From Phycisphaerales bacterium (GTDB lineage: Bacteria; Planctomycetota; Phycisphaerae; Phycisphaerales; UBA1924), in NCBI GenBank assembly GCA_016763115.1, contig JAESUL010000062.1, forward strand, positions 1 to 6,127: 6,127 nucleotides of DNA, written 5' to 3'. Shown in pieces: positions 4,999 to 6,127 of this stretch. Under the pieces are notes generated by a model. The model did no database searches and was not told the origin of the DNA. It saw only the letters and a list, made by a program, of their open reading frames with translations. Each line of letters begins with the position of its first letter. The first letter of the stretch is position 1. The translations under genes and the position numbers were made by a program.

Positions 4999-6127
4999 CT
5001 GCATGCTCCTCATTCCCAGAGACCTTCATGATTTCATCCATCACGGTGGTCGCAAAGGACCCGCGCGGGAGATCGAATGCGCACCGGATGTACGCCCCGT
5101 GTTCATCTGCCCCGGATTCGACATCCGGGTCGATCACCGGAATCCGGATCGGGCGGCGATCGCCCCCGATCATGGTGAACCCATCCCTGGCTTCACATGA
5201 CTCCATATCTTTTGTCGTCACACCCGCTTGGGCAAGCGCCAATCGCTCACGATTCCCAACTTCGCCATCCGCGACGAGCATCGAGGTGCCCCACATCGGG
5301 CCCGAAGGCGTGATCTCGAACCGCGAGAGCCGATCGGCGAGCTCCGGGTCGCCAAGCTCGGCTTCTGTGACAGGGAAACTTCTTCGAGATTTCATCAAGA
5401 ATGCCAGATCCCCGAGCACCAGTTTGCCCACCAACCCGTCCAACACACGCTCGTTGAGCACCCGGTTGAAGATAGCGGACTGGAACGAAGAGATGTAAAA
5501 ACCCGCCGCCGTGGGGTCGATGGCGCGGATCGCCTCCTCCGGCGGTGCCCCGTCGGCGAGCTTGCACAGTGCGCGGTACTCGACCTTGAACACCTTGTGC
5601 ATCTTCTCGGCCGCGTCGCCAAACCGACCCTCGCTGTACGCGGTCCGCGCCTTGATCTGCCCCTTGGGTGATCCCTTGTGCGGCAGCAGCAACAGATCGA
5701 GCGCAGCCTGCGCATCGCCGAGGATCATGGCCCGCCCGACGAGGTGGTTGTTCTGGAGGTATCCGAAGCGTTGAGGCCCGAACCGGTTGGGCAGCCCTTG
5801 GGCGCTGAGCAGATCAAGCGATTTTTTCGCGTGCAGCACGGCGGTCGGGTTGACACCTCGGACACGGATGGCGAAGCGGTTGCCCGCGAGGTGCCCGCGC
5901 TTGAGTTTGTTCTTGTGCAGGTCGACCCAGAGAATCCGTGCATTGGTGTGATCGAAACTCGGAAAATCTTCGGGTTTCTTGCCCGGCGTGTGGATCGAGA
6001 ACACCTGGCGGGTCAGCGCGTGCTTGTCCTTGAGCCCGGCGTGCCCGATGGCGTGACGCTTGACATTGAAATGCCTCGCGAGCGCATCACGCATCTGCAG
6101 CGTCGAAAGCCCGTGGCGTTCGACAAA
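4988..6127 (-). CDS. truD: tRNA pseudouridine(13) synthase TruD, N-terminus missing
   Basis: TruD converts uridine 13 of certain tRNAs (tRNA-Glu in E. coli) to pseudouridine in the cytoplasm. The visible 379 residues run from the right edge to the TGA at 4990-4988. The reading frame is open to the edge, and the first 11 residues (FVERHGLSTLQ) fit the family, so the internal ATG at 6094 is not the start. Key motifs, numbered from the first visible residue: AGLKDKHALTRQ (about 30-41) with catalytic Asp34, equivalent to E. coli Asp80; NRFGPQRFGYLQN (about 113-125); the SSFQSAIFNRV stretch that matches E. coli SAARSALFNQI; WGTSM; and the C-terminal LPRGSFATTVMDE. By comparison with E. coli, about 45-50 residues are missing, giving a full length near 425, longer than the 349 of E. 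coli TruD. It overlaps the HAD gene at its 3' end. The identification is very secure. Confidence 0.95.
   Translation of the reverse strand, partial: FVERHGLSTLQMRDALARHFNVKRHAIGHAGLKDKHALTRQVFSIHTPGKKPEDFPSFDHTNARILWVDLHKNKLKRGHLAGNRFAIRVRGVNPTAVLHAKKSLDLLSAQGLPNRFGPQRFGYLQNNHLVGRAMILGDAQAALDLLLLPHKGSPKGQIKARTAYSEGRFGDAAEKMHKVFKVEYRALCKLADGAPPEEAIRAIDPTAAGFYISSFQSAIFNRVLNERVLDGLVGKLVLGDLAFLMKSRRSFPVTEAELGDPELADRLSRFEITPSGPMWGTSMLVADGEVGNRERLALAQAGVTTKDMESCEARDGFTMIGGDRRPIRIPVIDPDVESGADEHGAYIRCAFDLPRGSFATTVMDEIMKVSGNEEHADGA
5006..5012 (-). promoter_or_regulatory. Ribosome binding site of the HAD gene, inside the end of truD
   Basis: The minus strand reads TGAGGAG, seven bases before the ATG at 4998-4996. 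It lies within the last codons of truD, so ribosomes finishing truD would pass directly over it. This site decides among three closely spaced in-frame ATG codons (5013, 5004, 4998) in favour of the last. Confidence 0.55.

Noticed and set aside
4354..5031. Plus-strand open frame of 225 codons opposite the HAD gene
   Set aside because: The minus strand has all four HAD motifs in order. The plus-strand frame shows no recognisable domain and begins inside the tandem repeat without a Shine-Dalgarno.
5112..5147. Inverted repeat CCGGATTC / GAATCCGG with a 20-base spacer
   Set aside because: It lies within conserved truD coding sequence, has a long loop and no T-run, and GC-rich codons for the Ile-Arg-Ile-Pro...Asp-Pro-Asp stretch readily produce such arms.
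1..6127. A new defence, mobile or biosynthetic gene system
   Set aside because: All five genes belong to housekeeping-type or general enzyme families, with no transposase, integrase, nuclease, toxin-antitoxin pair, CRISPR repeat or attachment-site repeats, and no abrupt change in base composition.

Overview
The window looks like ordinary chromosomal DNA from a GC-rich (roughly 60%) bacterium. The gene set points to Planctomycetota, perhaps the Phycisphaerae: a TruD-type tRNA pseudouridine synthase, a DUF255 thioredoxin-fold protein, a DUF368 membrane protein and a lipoprotein hydrolase. That placement is inferred from protein character; no rRNA or other marker is present. Coding density is very high, and no tRNA, rRNA, CRISPR array, transposase or integrase is visible.

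Layout. Bases 1-308 (minus) hold the 5' end of a DUF368 (polyprenyl-phosphate transporter family) gene that runs off the left edge. A 125-bp divergent intergenic region (309-433) carries a candidate sigma70-like promoter and a strong Shine-Dalgarno for the next gene. Bases 434-1936 (plus) encode a probable lipoprotein of the alpha/beta-hydrolase fold. After 29 bp, 1966-4344 (plus) encode a 792-residue DUF255 (YyaL/SPATA20-like) protein. Its C-terminal end is not the usual one but a DsbD N-terminal (DsbD-alpha)-like domain with a CX4C pair. This gene converges, over an 18-bp gap made of a small tandem repeat, on a minus-strand pair: a HAD-superfamily hydrolase (4363-4998) whose start overlaps the end of truD (4988 to beyond the right edge).

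How the genes may work together. The two plus-strand genes are close enough to be co-transcribed, although the second has no Shine-Dalgarno and a -10-like hexamer placed for a leaderless mRNA. truD and the HAD gene overlap and are probably translationally coupled. The sequence shows no obvious shared pathway across the five genes: isoprenoid-lipid carrier recycling, a cell-envelope hydrolase, a thiol-redox protein, a small-molecule phosphatase and tRNA modification. I see no defence, mobile or biosynthetic system. The most unusual item is the DUF255/DsbD-alpha fusion, which pairs a thioredoxin-fold CXXC with a module normally found in the periplasm, yet has no visible export signal.
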